Source: Epiperipatus broadwayi (lineage: Eukaryota > Onychophora > Udeonychophora > Euonychophora > Peripatidae). Taken from it: 64,000 nucleotides of DNA. Positions 32,698 through 45,069 of this stretch are shown here, in pieces. The stretch lies in assembly GCA_028023455.1 (NCBI GenBank), contig JAQFVV010000111.1, forward strand, positions 2,981,909 to 3,045,908. Direction: 5' to 3'. How positions within the stretch are numbered: position 1 is the first letter of the stretch; the number at the start of each line of letters is the position of its first letter. The translations under genes and the position numbers were made by a program. A model generated the notes under the pieces. That model worked only from the letters and a program-made list of their open reading frames with translations. It did no database searches and was not told the origin of the DNA.

Positions 32698-32765
32698 GAT
32701 GGTAATCTGGACCAACTGATGATTGCTGGTTAAGCATGAAATACGTATATTGGTGATTATTTATC
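32698..32765 (+). ncRNA. Hammerhead ribozyme motif, family B (32.7 kb, plus)
   Basis: Type I hammerhead. Stem I 5' strand AATC (32704-32707), bulge TGG, ACCAA (32711-32715); CTGATGA (32716-32722); stem II TGCT/AGCA (32724-32727 with 32733-32736), loop GGTTA; GAAA (32738-32741); stem III ATACGTAT (32741-32748), a perfect palindrome; cleavage expected after A17 (32749); stem I 3' strand TTGGT (32750-32754) and GATT (32755-32758). All catalytic core bases are present, and loop II plus the stem I bulge supply the usual tertiary contact sites. Only the T-T apposition next to the core in stem II is unfavourable. Self-cleavage itself is inference. Confidence 0.85.
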
Positions 32766-32899
32766 TTTTCGACATATATGTGTTCAGTGTTATGAGATAG
32801 TGGGGAGAGTGGTGGGTTGTGTGAAAGTCTGTGCTCATATACCCTATATATTACATATATAAACACAGGTATATAATAAGGCTGTGTGTTTGACTTATT

Positions 32900-34575
32900 A
32901 TATAAAATAGTATAATTTTTAATTGTAAATCATTATTATATCTCTCACAGATTATTGAGAAAGAACTAAAAATTTATTCCTCAAATGGATAAGTGTCATT
33001 TATTGATGATTATTTACTGCATGACAAGTATATTATCTTAATTTAAAATTACATTCTTATTACTACTTTTAATATATGATTACATAACCTGGAAAATACC
33101 ATGATTGTATAATTAAATAATTATATTAGGATAATTCTTTTAATATTGAAACATAAGAGCTAATATAAAATAGTGTTCATTTTTTCTTGTAAGAAAATTT
33201 AATTTGAGGTAATTCAACAAATTTTCTAGTTTCTAAAAAGAGAACTTTGATAATATTAGCAATCTGTGTTATTGTTATATTTAAACACATTATTTATTAA
33301 TATGTCAGAATTAAATAAAACTACAAGTAAGCCAGCAAGTTAAATCTGCAGTCACATGTTCTAACTAATCCATCTTTCCATAATCACTTGTTAGTGTTAT
33401 ATCTGAGTTTATGAATTCAATGTTCATTTGTCTATTTTTAGTTTTTATTTAATAAATACTAAATTAAAAACAAATTTTTTTTATTAATAAAATTATTTAA
33501 TTATAAAATTCATAAGTGAATGTGAATGTGTATACATAAATATTTATGGCAATAATATATGTTTGCTTCTATGTGAATAATGTATTATTAATATATTTGG
33601 GAGATTTTCTTTATGAATAAAATTATTTTAAACTGAATTTGGTACTGATTTTTAAGCCAATACACAAAAGATGTATTACACTAGTCAAATGAGGATTGCA
33701 AGAAATTTGCAAACCACATTAAATAGCCATTTTACAGCGCACTTAAAGGACATTGTACATGGCATAATAATGTGGTTTTGGCTAACAACAATGCCATCAG
33801 GTGACTTGTATCATCTAAAAATAAAGTACCCTGAATTTCTATAAATTTTTTAATATTCTATAAGCAAATTATTTGTTCTTTATATTTTACATAGAAAATC
33901 TAAACATGTTTATCACAATTGCAAATCTTCTCTTTGCATAAATATATTATTCTCTTTATCTCCACATTTTTTTTCCAGTTGACAATCAATTTATATTATA
34001 TTTAATATTTTCACAGTTATATGACTTGAATAAAGTCTTTTTTGGGTTAAACCACATACTATTTTGTTTAAATTCCTGAGAATTTGGCAAAATATCAGGT
34101 ATCATTATCAAGGTTAAAGTTTTAATGAAGAATTATTAGGTCTTAAGTAATAATGAGACCAAGGGTAAAGTAAAGAACAATCATTTTTGTAAATATATAA
34201 TGATTGATTATTCAGAATAGTTGGATTAACAAAATGTTTATTTTCTTCAGTTTTACAATTAATTGATTTCATGTTGATTTTAGAAGATATAAAATAAATA
34301 GTCCCCACTTAACCTTAACTTTGACAATGATGAATGATATTTCATTGAAACATCTGAGAATTTAAACAAAATAATATATTTAACTCAAAACTGACTTTTA
34401 ATTTCCAGAAAATTGGCTGTAAGATGTTATCCATGACTTAATTGTATTGAAATACACAAGTATTTAGATTTGAACATGTTTAAGCTAACACATATGTAAA
34501 TTTTAAGTGGTTAGATCTAGTTGTTAGTTAGCTATTGAGAAGATAATTAAAATCTATGCATATGCTTTGGCTTGA
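32900..34575. other. AT-rich sequence, no gene recognised
   Basis: No gene. A small hairpin (AAACCACATTA at 33712 with its complement near 33768) is the only structure noted. Confidence 0.5.
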
Positions 34576-34579
34576 AATT

Positions 34580-35590
34580 TTGAGCAATGTATTAATATCA
34601 AATTTTGTATGAAAATTAGAAAATGGACTACTAAAACATTACAGCTGTTGCAAATAGCATATAGTAAAGATGCTATGAAGAAATCAAGAATGTTTGAGTG
34701 ACATAAGATATTTAAAAGTCGGTGAAAAGATATGATGGATGATCACAGAAGTAGACAGCCAAAAGCTACAATGACTGATATTAATAATAAGAAAGTGCAA
34801 GATGCAATATAGTCCAACAGACAATTAAGAGTGAAATTAATAGCTGAAGAATATCAGATTGAGAAACAATTAAGCTAATTTTAAATATGGAATTGGGCAT
34901 GAGAATGATTTCTGCAAAGTTTGTGCCTTGGATCTTAATGATAAACAGAAACAGCATTGGTTTGATGTTGCAACTAATCTTCAAATATGCACATGCTTCC
35001 AAGAGTAATTACAGATAATAAAACATGATGCTTCCAGTATGATCCAGAAGCAAAATGTCAGAGAATTCAGTGGAAATCCCTGGATTTACTAAGGCATAAG
35101 TGTCACACTCACAATTTAAGACAATGCTGGTGTGTTTTTCTGATTGCCATAAAATAGTTCTCCAAGAATTTATTGAACAGGGATAAACAATCAACCAACA
35201 ATGTTATTTAAAAGTACTTCTGAAATTAAGAGATTCTGTTTTAAGAAAAAGATTTAAATTGTGGCCTAACGAATAGATCATTCACTATGACAATACACCA
35301 AGTTATAGTGTGCTCATTGTAAAATAGTTTGGCCAAAAATCAATTACACAAACTAGAATTATCCTGCTTATTCACTTGACTTAGCTCCCTGTGATTTTTG
35401 GTTATCTCCAAAATTAAAAACTGTACTGAAAGGATGGAGATTTTCTACTATAATTGATATCCAAAAGAATGTGACAACTTTTCAATAGTATTCCTGAAAA
35501 TGAGTTCTAGATGTGCTTCCAGAACTGGGACAGATGCACAAGAAGACTACTTTGAAGGTGACAATACCCACTAGTGTATCTTTCCCTATG
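34580..35590 (+). pseudogene. Mariner-type transposase relic
   Basis: Mariner transposase cuts and pastes its own DNA. Despite stops and frameshifts the order is clear: INIKFCMKIRK and SRMFEW at the N-terminal helix-turn-helix (34590-34710), DDHRSRQPKATMTDI near 34740, then ITDNKT and CFQYDPEAKC near 35000-35050 (first catalytic Asp), HYDNTPSYS near 35283-35310 (second Asp) and YSLDLAPCDFW near 35368-35400 (third Asp). The last two Asp codons are 104 nt apart, close to the D34D spacing of mariner with one base lost. PKLKTVLKGWRFSTI follows. No terminal inverted repeats were delimited. Confidence 0.85.
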
Positions 35591-35649
35591 TATATTTTAT
35601 AGAAGTGCATTCCAGAAATCAAGTTGTCACATTTTGTATATGCATTTAA

Positions 35650-35725
35650 TTCATTATGACAATACACCAAGTTAGTATAGAGATGGTGATCATGTGATGT
35701 TTTATAGTGTGCTCATTGTAAAAAG
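35650..35725 (+). repeat. Duplicated piece of mariner catalytic region with a 28-bp insert
   Basis: ATGACAATACACCAAGTTA and TAGTGTGCTCATTGTAAAA of 35286-35324 recur here but are separated by about 28 bp containing GATGGTGATCATGTGATGTT. That inserted word matches the end of family A (ATGGTGATCATGTGATGTTT). Confidence 0.75.
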
Positions 35726-35729
35726 TCTG

Positions 35730-37060
35730 ATAAATATCTGTAAAGATTCAAACCTTTCAGATTTTCCATACATTTTTAAAATTTGTGCACATTTATGAAC
35801 TAACATTTTGTTTAAAATGTTCATGACCAATCTCTTTCATTAGAAAGATAATTCATATAACAAAACTACACTCATTAGGTAATATGGAGATTGAAACGTG
35901 AATATTAACATATTAATCAACAGACATAATTTTTTATTTATATTTTTAATTAGGACTAGTTTGATTTTGAAGTTTTAATGTATTTTTTTTAAAAATTGTG
36001 ACACATGTATAGATCATTCATAGTTTGTAATGTATGGGAATAATTAATTAAAAGACTTAAATTTGGAATATATCTATTTGCCCATTAACTACATATAAAC
36101 ATTCAATATGGATATAAATTACCTCATAGACTATGAAATAAAATATTAAAAAACTGATGAGTTCAATACCCTATATATGTATAAGTTATGCTAAAAACAT
36201 TTAAGTTGCAAGATCAAACTGGTCTTAAATAAAACATATCAATAAAAAATTCTGATTGCTTTTGCTTCCTATGTTTCAAATTTCCAAACTTACATAATGA
36301 GCATTATAGGTTTATTATATTAAATATATATTTTTCAATTTGCCAATTATATATATATACACACACACATCACTTTTCATATTTTAAATTAACAAGACAT
36401 TTTAACATGAATAAAAATTATTTATGCTTATTTTAAAGTAAGAATAATATAGATATATGCTAAAAATTTATTCGAGCTTTAAATTCATCAGGTCATAAAT
36501 AGAAATTCAGATTGTTGTTTCTGCTAAAATATTCAAATAGTTCAAATCTGTCAGTCATTTGATAAGAGTAGATTTATTATATAAAATATATACGCAGTGA
36601 ATAATATTCATTTGAAATATTTTTCACGTCAGTGCAAGGTATATGCTAAGCTTCAGAGGAGTGCATGAAAAGTTATCAAATGCACTAATCGATTAATTAT
36701 ATAAACATTCCTTAAACTATCCAATTTCGTATCCTTTGGGTATTTAAAGGTATTACAAATTCTTCCTGACTAATTATGAGATATAAATGCTCAATTAATG
36801 AATCAAATACTTTGTATATTTACAACCTATGTTAAAACATTCAAGCTTCAAAATCAAATGGGTATAATAAAACGTATAAAGAAAAAAATTGACTTGTTTT
36901 TTGTGATGATATTTAGGTGTTTCAAACATTCAGTTCTCCAATGATATGGTGCTATGCTGTCTCATATATCTAGTTCTATTTATTTATCCACCTATCTATA
37001 TAATCGGAATATGTCTACTAATTATCGGTATATCTGTCTGTCTTTCTATTATTCTGTCTA
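35730..37060. other. AT-rich sequence, no gene recognised
   Basis: Nothing supportable was found. Confidence 0.5.
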
Positions 37061-37072
37061 GTTAATTGTTGG

Positions 37073-37450
<378 letters not shown>

Positions 37451-37454
37451 TCTC

Positions 37455-39595
37455 TAGTTATTTCAATGTATTTTCCTATTTAACTACCTACTTAAATATG
37501 AATTTAAGCTTAACAGTGATCATCTTTTGAACATGCGATTTGTATATACCTAGTGGATATATATTGTACATTATTTTTAATATGCCATGTATATGTTATA
37601 ACATACTTTCTAAATATATATCTTCAATAGCAACTTTGTGATCATTTTTTAAAAGTCCATTAAGATTGCAAGATATTTAGATTGGTAAGAATCATTATCT
37701 TTCTTGCTAAATTATTAAAATCAATGACAAACTTAATCCAAGTACTAATTACACACTATAATAATTATACAAGTAATTGAAAAGAATTAATGTTTTAGAA
37801 TTTTATTGTCCAAGTGCTTTTGTGACTTTCGAAAGAGCTTGAATTCAAGCAAAAATTCTTCTAAATTTAATATTTTATTGATTTAACAAATCCATCGCAA
37901 TTACATCTTTTCCAATGATTATTCACATTCTCAATGGCCTTTACAGCAAATTAAGTTCAATCATATTTGTTAACATGTTTATATCATCACATAAAGTAAT
38001 TAAAATCTCAAAGATTCAGTTGATGATAGCGATAACAATTAGATTAACAGCAGGGTTCTCAATTATCAAGTAATGGTTGACTAAGAATCTCTCTCTTATT
38101 CTAGATTAAGATGTTAGTTCATCAATTATTTCTTTCTGTGATTTTTTTTCACTTTTTTTACCCAACTATCTTCAGTTATTAAAATAGTTATAGTGTCTTA
38201 TTTGACATAATATTGATAAGAATAAGCTAAGTGCAATATTTTTCATTTATTGAATACAATTTGCATTTCATATTCATAACAATATTGATCTCATTGTTTA
38301 TTTTTCTTAACAATTATTTAGAAGAAGATTTTCCTTATTGTGAGCTTATCATCTGCAATAAATATAAAAATGACATTGTAGTTGTTTGTATATGAAATAC
38401 ATGTTTGGAAAATCTGATGTGACATAAGTAGATGTAACATTTTTTTATCTATTGATTATATCTTTTATATTATATTTCACACTCTTCTTCTACAAATTTT
38501 TTTATAAGAAACTTTAATTTCCATTTTTTTTAAATTTGTATAATTATTATCTTTTAGTTAACTTTTTTGTTCATTCTATTCATTATTTTTTAAGATTTTA
38601 TCAACATAAGTTGTTGATCAAATGTAAACCAATGAAAGATAAGATGAACAAGGGCCCCATAAACAGATGAAATAGAAAAGGCAGCTGAATTATTAACTAT
38701 TAGTAGCACTTCAAATAATATACTATTTTTTTTCAGATTTGTTCTCTAGAAATATGGCTGTGAATTATGTTCTCCATATCAGGAAAAATCTGTTTTAAAA
38801 TCCTTTCATTTAAAAATTGGAGTCAGTAACACTGCCCATACACGGAACATAAAAATAAAACATTAATGAAATGCCAGGTAATTTTCACAAATAATTTAAT
38901 AACTGTTAGAATACTGTCAGGTAAAACAATTATAGATCAACAAAGTAAAATAAAGACCAATTTCAAATGTTAAATTCTGTACTGGCTGCAAAAAATTGGA
39001 GCATTACAATTTTATAGGATCCTGGTAAAATAGATTGACTGTGAAAAAAACCTTAAATCTGATAGAATGCCTTTGTAAAACTAAATGACAGAAGATAGTT
39101 GATCTAGATGTAAATCAAAACATAAAGCTGATATGTAATTATTATTAGTTAAACAAAATATCAGACCATTAATGCAAAAAAATAATTGCAGTTAGATTAA
39201 AAGCAAACTATATAAACCTTACAATAAGTCATACAGATGACAAGATATTTATTATCAGCATTTATTAGCTCCCAAAGATATTTGATAATAATAAAGGGAG
39301 ACTTGGATTGTAATTGGATTATATGGAATAGTTAATTAAAAATATTCATGATAATTCAAAAGCAGTTGTAAGAATATTTAGAAAAATTTAAAATTGGGAA
39401 AAGTCTAACACAATGAAATTTAATTTTATTAAAAATATTAATTATACTATTGAAAAATATAATGGATATAAAATTTTTACAAATAATCATCAATATATGA
39501 AATAAGAATAAATAATTTATGATTCTCATGTAACACTTTAATCATTGAAGAAAATGAAAAAAAACTAAAATCATTGAAGATTTTTGACAAAGAAA
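37455..39595. other. AT-rich sequence, no gene recognised
   Basis: Nothing supportable was found. Confidence 0.5.
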
Positions 39596-39599
39596 CAAT

Positions 39600-40005
39600 A
39601 TGACATGAACTATACATAAATGTAAGTTAATGTAAAATAATCCCCAAATAGTTGAACTAAATTATATATTTTGTATGGAATATCATTAAAAATTTTGATT
39701 ACTAAAAGAAAATACATATAGAAAAACAACATATCAATAAACTGTATATAGAATTTAAAATATCAGAGAAATTAAAATAGTGATATGTTCTATACATAAA
39801 TGTAAGCCAAAACAATGACAAGTAATTCTTGGGGAAAATATAGAGGAGCAGGGGAGGGAATCAAATGATTGCACTAAACTGAACATTTTAAAAAGAATAT
39901 CACTAGAAATTTTGATTACTAAAAGAAAATAATATTACTAATAAAAACAATATATCAACAAGCCATGAAGAGAATTTAAAATGTTAGAGACATTTAAGTA
40001 CAAAG
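39600..40005 (+). repeat. Diverged tandem duplication (~180-215-bp unit)
   Basis: CTATACATAAATGTAAG occurs at 39609 and 39790, and AATTTTGATTACTAAAAGAA at about 39692 and 39908, each in the same order, with length differences between the copies. Confidence 0.65.
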
Positions 40006-40079
40006 AACAAATTAGATTTAATAGTAATATACTTTTCTTCTTCTTCTTCCTTTCCTATGCTATGCTTTCTACTTTAACA

Positions 40080-40405
40080 TATAATACCATTTACAATACT
40101 CTTTATTTATATCAAAACCAACAGTTTTGGCTGTCCTGCAGTCATCATCAGAGCTACAATATTCAAATATATAATTATATAATTAATACACTTATACACA
40201 TATTCATATACATAATTAAATACACAAAATAAACAAATTATACATTTTGTGTATTTAATTATATATATGAATATGCATATAAGTGTATTAATCATATATT
40301 TGAATATTGTAGTTCTGATGATGGCAGGATAGTCAAAACTGTTTGTTTTGATATGTATTAATAAAGTGTTTAAGAAAGTTGTAAATGGTATGATAGATTT
40401 AATAG
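40080..40405. repeat. Inverted repeat resembling PLE ends
   Basis: Arms 40088-40230 and 40244-40400 are inverted copies with scattered changes. Each arm carries a GTTCTGATGATG-type or GCTCTGATGATGACTGC-type word followed by AAAACTGTTGGTTTTGAT or a close variant, then an AATAAAGTGTTT-like end. The layout recalls the inverted PLE ends at 25.5 and 31.7 kb, but no coding part is present. Confidence 0.6.
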
Positions 40406-40462
40406 TGTATTATACTATTATGATAGTTATACTTGTATATTTATTAAAGTAATGAATGACTT

Positions 40463-40654
40463 TTAATGAACACATACACAGAAAAGGTAGATTTTTAAAT
40501 ATTTAGCTTTATTACTGCCTAACATGATTTTGATATATCATGTATATCGAATTCTTAGTAATATAAGCTATGAATATGTCTGTTGAAATCATACGAGGCA
40601 GTAATAAAGCCGAATATTTAAAAATTCTATCGTTTCTACATATGTGTTCATTAA
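40463..40654. mobile_element. Short foldback/MITE-like element
   Basis: Arms 40463-40523 and 40594-40654 are imperfect inverted copies (TTAATGAACACATA at the left edge, its complement at the right; GCTTTATTACTGCC and complement inside), with a 70-nt loop. No target-site duplication or coding capacity was resolved. Confidence 0.65.
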
Positions 40655-40679
40655 CAATTGTTTATTACATTATCTCTGA

Positions 40680-42005
40680 AAAGAAGGAAATAAATTATAG
40701 TTGAATTTACTAGAATACAGCATGATGTTACTATAGTGATCACAAAATATTCAATGTAAAGAATATATGGCAATTGAAAAAACATGACTGGATAAAAAAG
40801 ATTTTCAATAAAGATCGATGGAGAGAAATTTTCTTGAAAAAAGTTATAGAGAAAAGAGCACGTAATCTAATGAATGATTATTGAAAATCATAATTTTGAG
40901 AATTAAATAGAACAAAAAGCAAAAGTCAAAATTGGAGAAAGTAGACAGATAAAAAAATTATGAAACTACAATAAAAAATGAAGATAATGATTACTTTTGC
41001 ACCAAAACAAAAATATTTTATATTTTCTACAACATTTGCACTTTATAAAATCATCTAAGTTTATGTTCAATATTTTGAAATATACTATTCCAACATAAAT
41101 ATTTTTGAATGATTATTTTGAACATCATCTACAAGTTGTGCAGCTGTAAAGAGAAAAATGTCAGTAACCTCTTTAATATGCAATTTTTTGAATGATTATA
41201 ATGCCACGTTATGGCAATTAATTAATGATGTCATTTCATAAAATAGATTTTCATAACTTTAATATGTAATGCTTGAGAATAAATATTTCAGTATATTTAT
41301 ATATTAAGATATTTGAACTTATAATCAATGACATCTAACAGATGACTAATCTACTTAAAATCATAAAAATGTTTGAAGCATGCTTGGATATGGCTTTACT
41401 TTGTACATTAAAAACTAATTTCACAAAATAGACCAACCTGACTTATCACTAGCAATAGATAATCCATCAATTGTTAATGTAATATATAATAGTTTGATAT
41501 ATATTAAATGTAATTTTATCAATATGATATAATATAATGAAACTAATTAGAAAGATGAACTAAAGGAAACCATAGGCTTAGCACGTACAGAAATATGATA
41601 TACCTCCCCATCCCACAAGGCTGCATTACAATAACATTCCAATAATTTTTTTAAATTTTAAATATACACTAGATTTTAAAAAATAAAAAGCTTTAAAAGA
41701 TATAAAAAGATGATGTTTTGTCAACTCTTTCAGATATATATTAATAATATGTAATGAGCACATAAATAATTTTAAAGCTTACTAAATATGTAATGCTAAG
41801 AAGGTAAACTTATTACTAAGACAATTTCTAAGAAATACCCTAAAGAATCACTTAAATAAGCCTGGATCTGCATTGGTGCAACAAAAAGTGGGTGTTATTT
41901 ACAGGTTTGGCTGCAGAAAGAAATTTTCTGTTAATTGAAAGAACACTGATTTCTCTTTGAGATCTTAAAGAAACTGAGTAGGGCTAATTCTTGTCATTGC
42001 AGTTA
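40680..42005. other. AT-rich sequence, no gene recognised
   Basis: Nothing supportable was found. Confidence 0.5.
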
Positions 42006-42012
42006 TTTTACT

Positions 42013-42085
42013 ATGTGACTATTTATATAGAATATGAACATGGATGGGTTTCTCACCAATATGCATTAGCCAATGTGGTGATTTT
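42013..42085 (-). pseudogene. C2H2 zinc-finger relic (single linker)
   Basis: The minus strand reads HWLMHIGEKPIHVHILYK, close to the tandem C2H2 pattern H-x3-H-TGEKP-x-x-C-x2-C-x-K. The two zinc-binding Cys are replaced and a stop follows. Only this stretch is readable, so the call rests on about 18 residues. Confidence 0.45.
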
Positions 42086-42384
42086 ATTGGCTTTTTACCT
42101 TCAAGTTTAAAATCAAAAAGCACCATGGTCTTTTTTCTCAGTTGCTTGATAGCTCTTAACTAAAATCAGTTGAGTTTTCTTGAAGGCTAAATGAATGGGT
42201 GTAAATAAAAAAAATTTTCTAATAAATATTTATAATCATGACAGATAAAAATAAATCATGGCTCTTATTGCAAGGAGGCTGTAAACTCACCATCCAAGTA
42301 AGCAGTTAGTGGTTGAAACAGAAGGTGCTAAGAATATTCTGGTTGCAGATGCAGTCTGCCATTTGATGTCATTTTATTCAGGTA

Positions 42385-43035
42385 TGTACAACCACAGATC
42401 AATTTCAAGTGAAGGAAGATTTCAAGAATTGGAAGAACTGCCTCATATTATATGGGACATTATTGGGTTTTGTAAAATTAGAAGAAAAGGTGAAGAAAAA
42501 TGATTTAAAAAGTGACCATGTACTCTACAACAAAGACACAAATATTGGAAATATAAGTGGAGTAGGATTAATTATAAATAAAAAGTGGAAGAACAACATT
42601 GTGGAGATTGATGGTGTATTGGACAGAGGGGCAAGATTAGTTATTTGTCTTAATAGCAGATATCAAATGCAGATAATTCAGGTTTATATCCCAACAAGTT
42701 CTCATTATAATGACAAAGTACAAGATTCTAATATAGATGTACAAAAGGCTTTTGATCAGATAAAACAACATTTTAAAATTGTCAAGGGAAACTTTCATGG
42801 TAGAATTAGTAAATAATTGAAAAATAAAAATACTGTAGGTAAATTTGGTAATGATGATAGAAATGAAAGAGATCATAGATTTGTGGAGTTTGCAGACAAA
42901 TAAAAACTTTATATGATAAATTCTTTTAAGAAAAATGGTAAACAGAGATGGACATGAAAGCATCCTAATAAAGGAACAATAGAATTGGATTATCTTTTGA
43001 TTAACAGAAAATATGTGTATTTCAAGATAGTAATG
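42385..43035 (+). pseudogene. RTE endonuclease (APE-type), broken
   Basis: The nuclease nicks target DNA to prime reverse transcription. Blocks: YNHRSISSEGRFQELEELPH (start), WDIIGFCKIRRKGEE, then after a frameshift HVLYNKDTNIGNISGVGLII, DRGARLVICLNSRYQMQIIQ and VYIPTSSHYNDKVQD, HFKIVKGNFHGRI (GDFNGR-like site with the catalytic Asp replaced by Asn), and ELDYLLINRKYVYFK. Open stretches 42409-42816 overlap with 42309-42503. The conserved order fits the APE-like domain of RTE elements. Confidence 0.82.
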
Positions 43036-43699
43036 TTCTTAATAAATTCAACACAGGAAGTTATCATCGATTAGTTAGATATATGTTAATCTAACACTAA
43101 AAAGGAAAAAATTATTAAGAAAAACAATATTCACAGTTAATATTCCTAATCTTCAGAAACATTCCAGTGAATTTAAATTAGAACTTACAAATCATTATCA
43201 AATATTAACAGATTTTGAACAGGATTCAGATTTGAATGAATTCAATAGGAAGATAACTGATACACTTTTAAAAACTACAACAAAGATAGCTGGTACAAAA
43301 AGCAGCAATTGACCAGTAAAAATTTTTCTGAGACAAAATAATTTATGAAAAAAAAACAAGGAATATGAAAATATATAAAAATATTGCATTAAGAAGGACT
43401 GAATATTGTCAAATTTTGTAATGTAGAGCAAAAAAGAGTTGATAATGATATAAGAAAGTATAATTGTGAACTAGAAAAGAAAGTTATAGGAGATAATAAA
43501 ATCTCAAGAGTACAAAACAAGGTCTTGGTATTGGTAGGAAGCTTATTTCTGCAAGATGGATATTAAGAAGAGAAATGACATCATGAAATGTGTAGAGGAG
43601 TTCTATCAAGAATTATATAGCAATAAAAAACAAACAAAAACAAAATTCCTGCAACTACAAAATCTTTTAAATTGACCAAGATTTTAAATGAAGAAGTGA

Positions 43700-45055
43700 G
43701 ACAGCAATTAAACTTATGAAGAAGGAAAAGCTTCAGGTAATGATGGAATTATAATTGATATATTAAAAGAAACAGGTGAAGAAATAAAATTTATTTTAGC
43801 AAAGTTATATACCAAATGTCTAAATGATAAAGATATACCAGATGATTGAATGAATGCATTATTAATATTAATATTTAAAAAAGGTGACAAAGAAGATATT
43901 AGAAATTACAGACCTATCAGTCTTTTATCAGTTCTATACAAAAATTTTACCAACTCGTCTATAGCAAACTTTGAATTTTAATTAAGCAAAAGAAAAAACA
44001 AGCTGGATTTAAAAGTGATTCTCATATAGTAAATCATAAGTATTGAGAGAAATTATAAAAAGGAGCAATGAATATGAGTTGCCATTGAGCTTTGAATTTG
44101 TATATTATGAGAAGGCATTTGATTCTATGAGCATTTCTTCAGTGATTAAAATATCAATGTATAGACTAAGGATATTGTCATATTCTGAAGAATATTTATA
44201 AAAATGTAAAAGCAAAAATTAGATTACATAGTAATACTAAAAAGATTAACATTAAGAAGGGTGTATGATAGGATGATTCTATATCTCCAAAACTTTTTAC
44301 AGCAGTTTTACAAGAAATATTTTTGAGGATTAAAATGGGAAGCTAAGGGAATAAAAGTAAATGGAGTTTATTTAAGTCATCTAGATTTTGCAGATGATAT
44401 AGTTTGTTTGAATATAATGCTTTAGAGCTTCAGGAAATGTTGCAAGATTTATCAAATGAAAGTAAAAAGGTAGGATTAAAGTTGAATGTTAAAAAGACTG
44501 AAGTAATGATTAATAAATTTTCTCAAAAATAAGAAAATAAAGATTGATAGTGATGAGCTAAAAGAAGTTAACAACTACAAATATCTTGGTCAGATTATTA
44601 CCACAGATGGAAACAGAGTGGTTGAAATTAGTCATAACATTAAACTTGGTTGGAGTGTTTTTGGTAGAAATAACTTAATACTAAAAGGAAATATACTATT
44701 TGTTTGAAAAGGAAGGTTTTTAATAAATGTATGTTCCAGTTCTTACTTGGACACTTAACAGAAGAGCAATACAGAGATTTTAAATCACTCAATAAAATAT
44801 GGAGAGATGTATGTTAGGAATAATAAAAAGAGATCAAAAATGAAAAGCATGGGTGAAAAAATTAAAAGACTGAAGTGGAATGGGCTAAAAACTGGATTCT
44901 AAGAGATTGTTAAAGACCTAAAAAGAGACCCCTTGTGAGATGAATGGATGAAATAGGAAAGTGTGCTGGGATGATGTGAAGAAGAGAAACTATAAACCAA
45001 AGATGGATTGAAATCAAAGACTTTTCTTCTGCAGTGGATTGGTAATGTTTGAATA
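43700..45055 (+). pseudogene. RTE reverse transcriptase and C-terminus, broken
   Basis: Blocks: EGKASGNDGIIIDILKETGE near 43725, [20 protein letters not shown] near 43865-43925, KKKQAGFKSDSHIV near 43990, FEFVYYEKAFDSM near 44092-44130, SISPKLFTAVLQEIF near 44280, HLDFADDIV near 44385-44405, KLNVKKTEVMINKF near 44480-44520, NNYKYLGQIITTDGN near 44570-44610, and a tail KRPLVRWMDEIGK near 44920-44960. Several frameshifts and stops. The RT active site FADD is preserved in sequence only. Confidence 0.82.
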
Positions 45056-45069
45056 TGATGATTTATAGA

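Larger units (their letters stand above)
32255..32893. mobile_element. Inverted pair of hammerhead repeat family B
   Basis: A minus-strand copy (32255-32545) and a plus-strand copy (32565-32893) face away from a centre near 32555, with near-identical arms of about 290 bp and a central spacer CCACCCTAAGGCCG. Both hammerheads keep the core. The arms differ by only a few bases, so the pair is young or has been homogenised. The RNA of either strand would form a very long hairpin. Confidence 0.85.
42300..45065 (+). mobile_element. RTE-type LINE, long decayed copy
   Basis: An endonuclease part (42385-43030), a linker, a reverse transcriptase part (43700-44750) and a C-terminal part (44750-45055) lie in the right order on one strand. 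Fragments of the same family are at 1.34-2.08 and 13.2-13.4 kb. The 5' and 3' ends are approximate, and no target-site duplication was found. Confidence 0.85.

Noticed and set aside
40310-40345. CTGATGATGG followed by CAAAACTG as a hammerhead
   Set aside because: GAAA is absent, stem II does not pair and there is no palindromic stem III.
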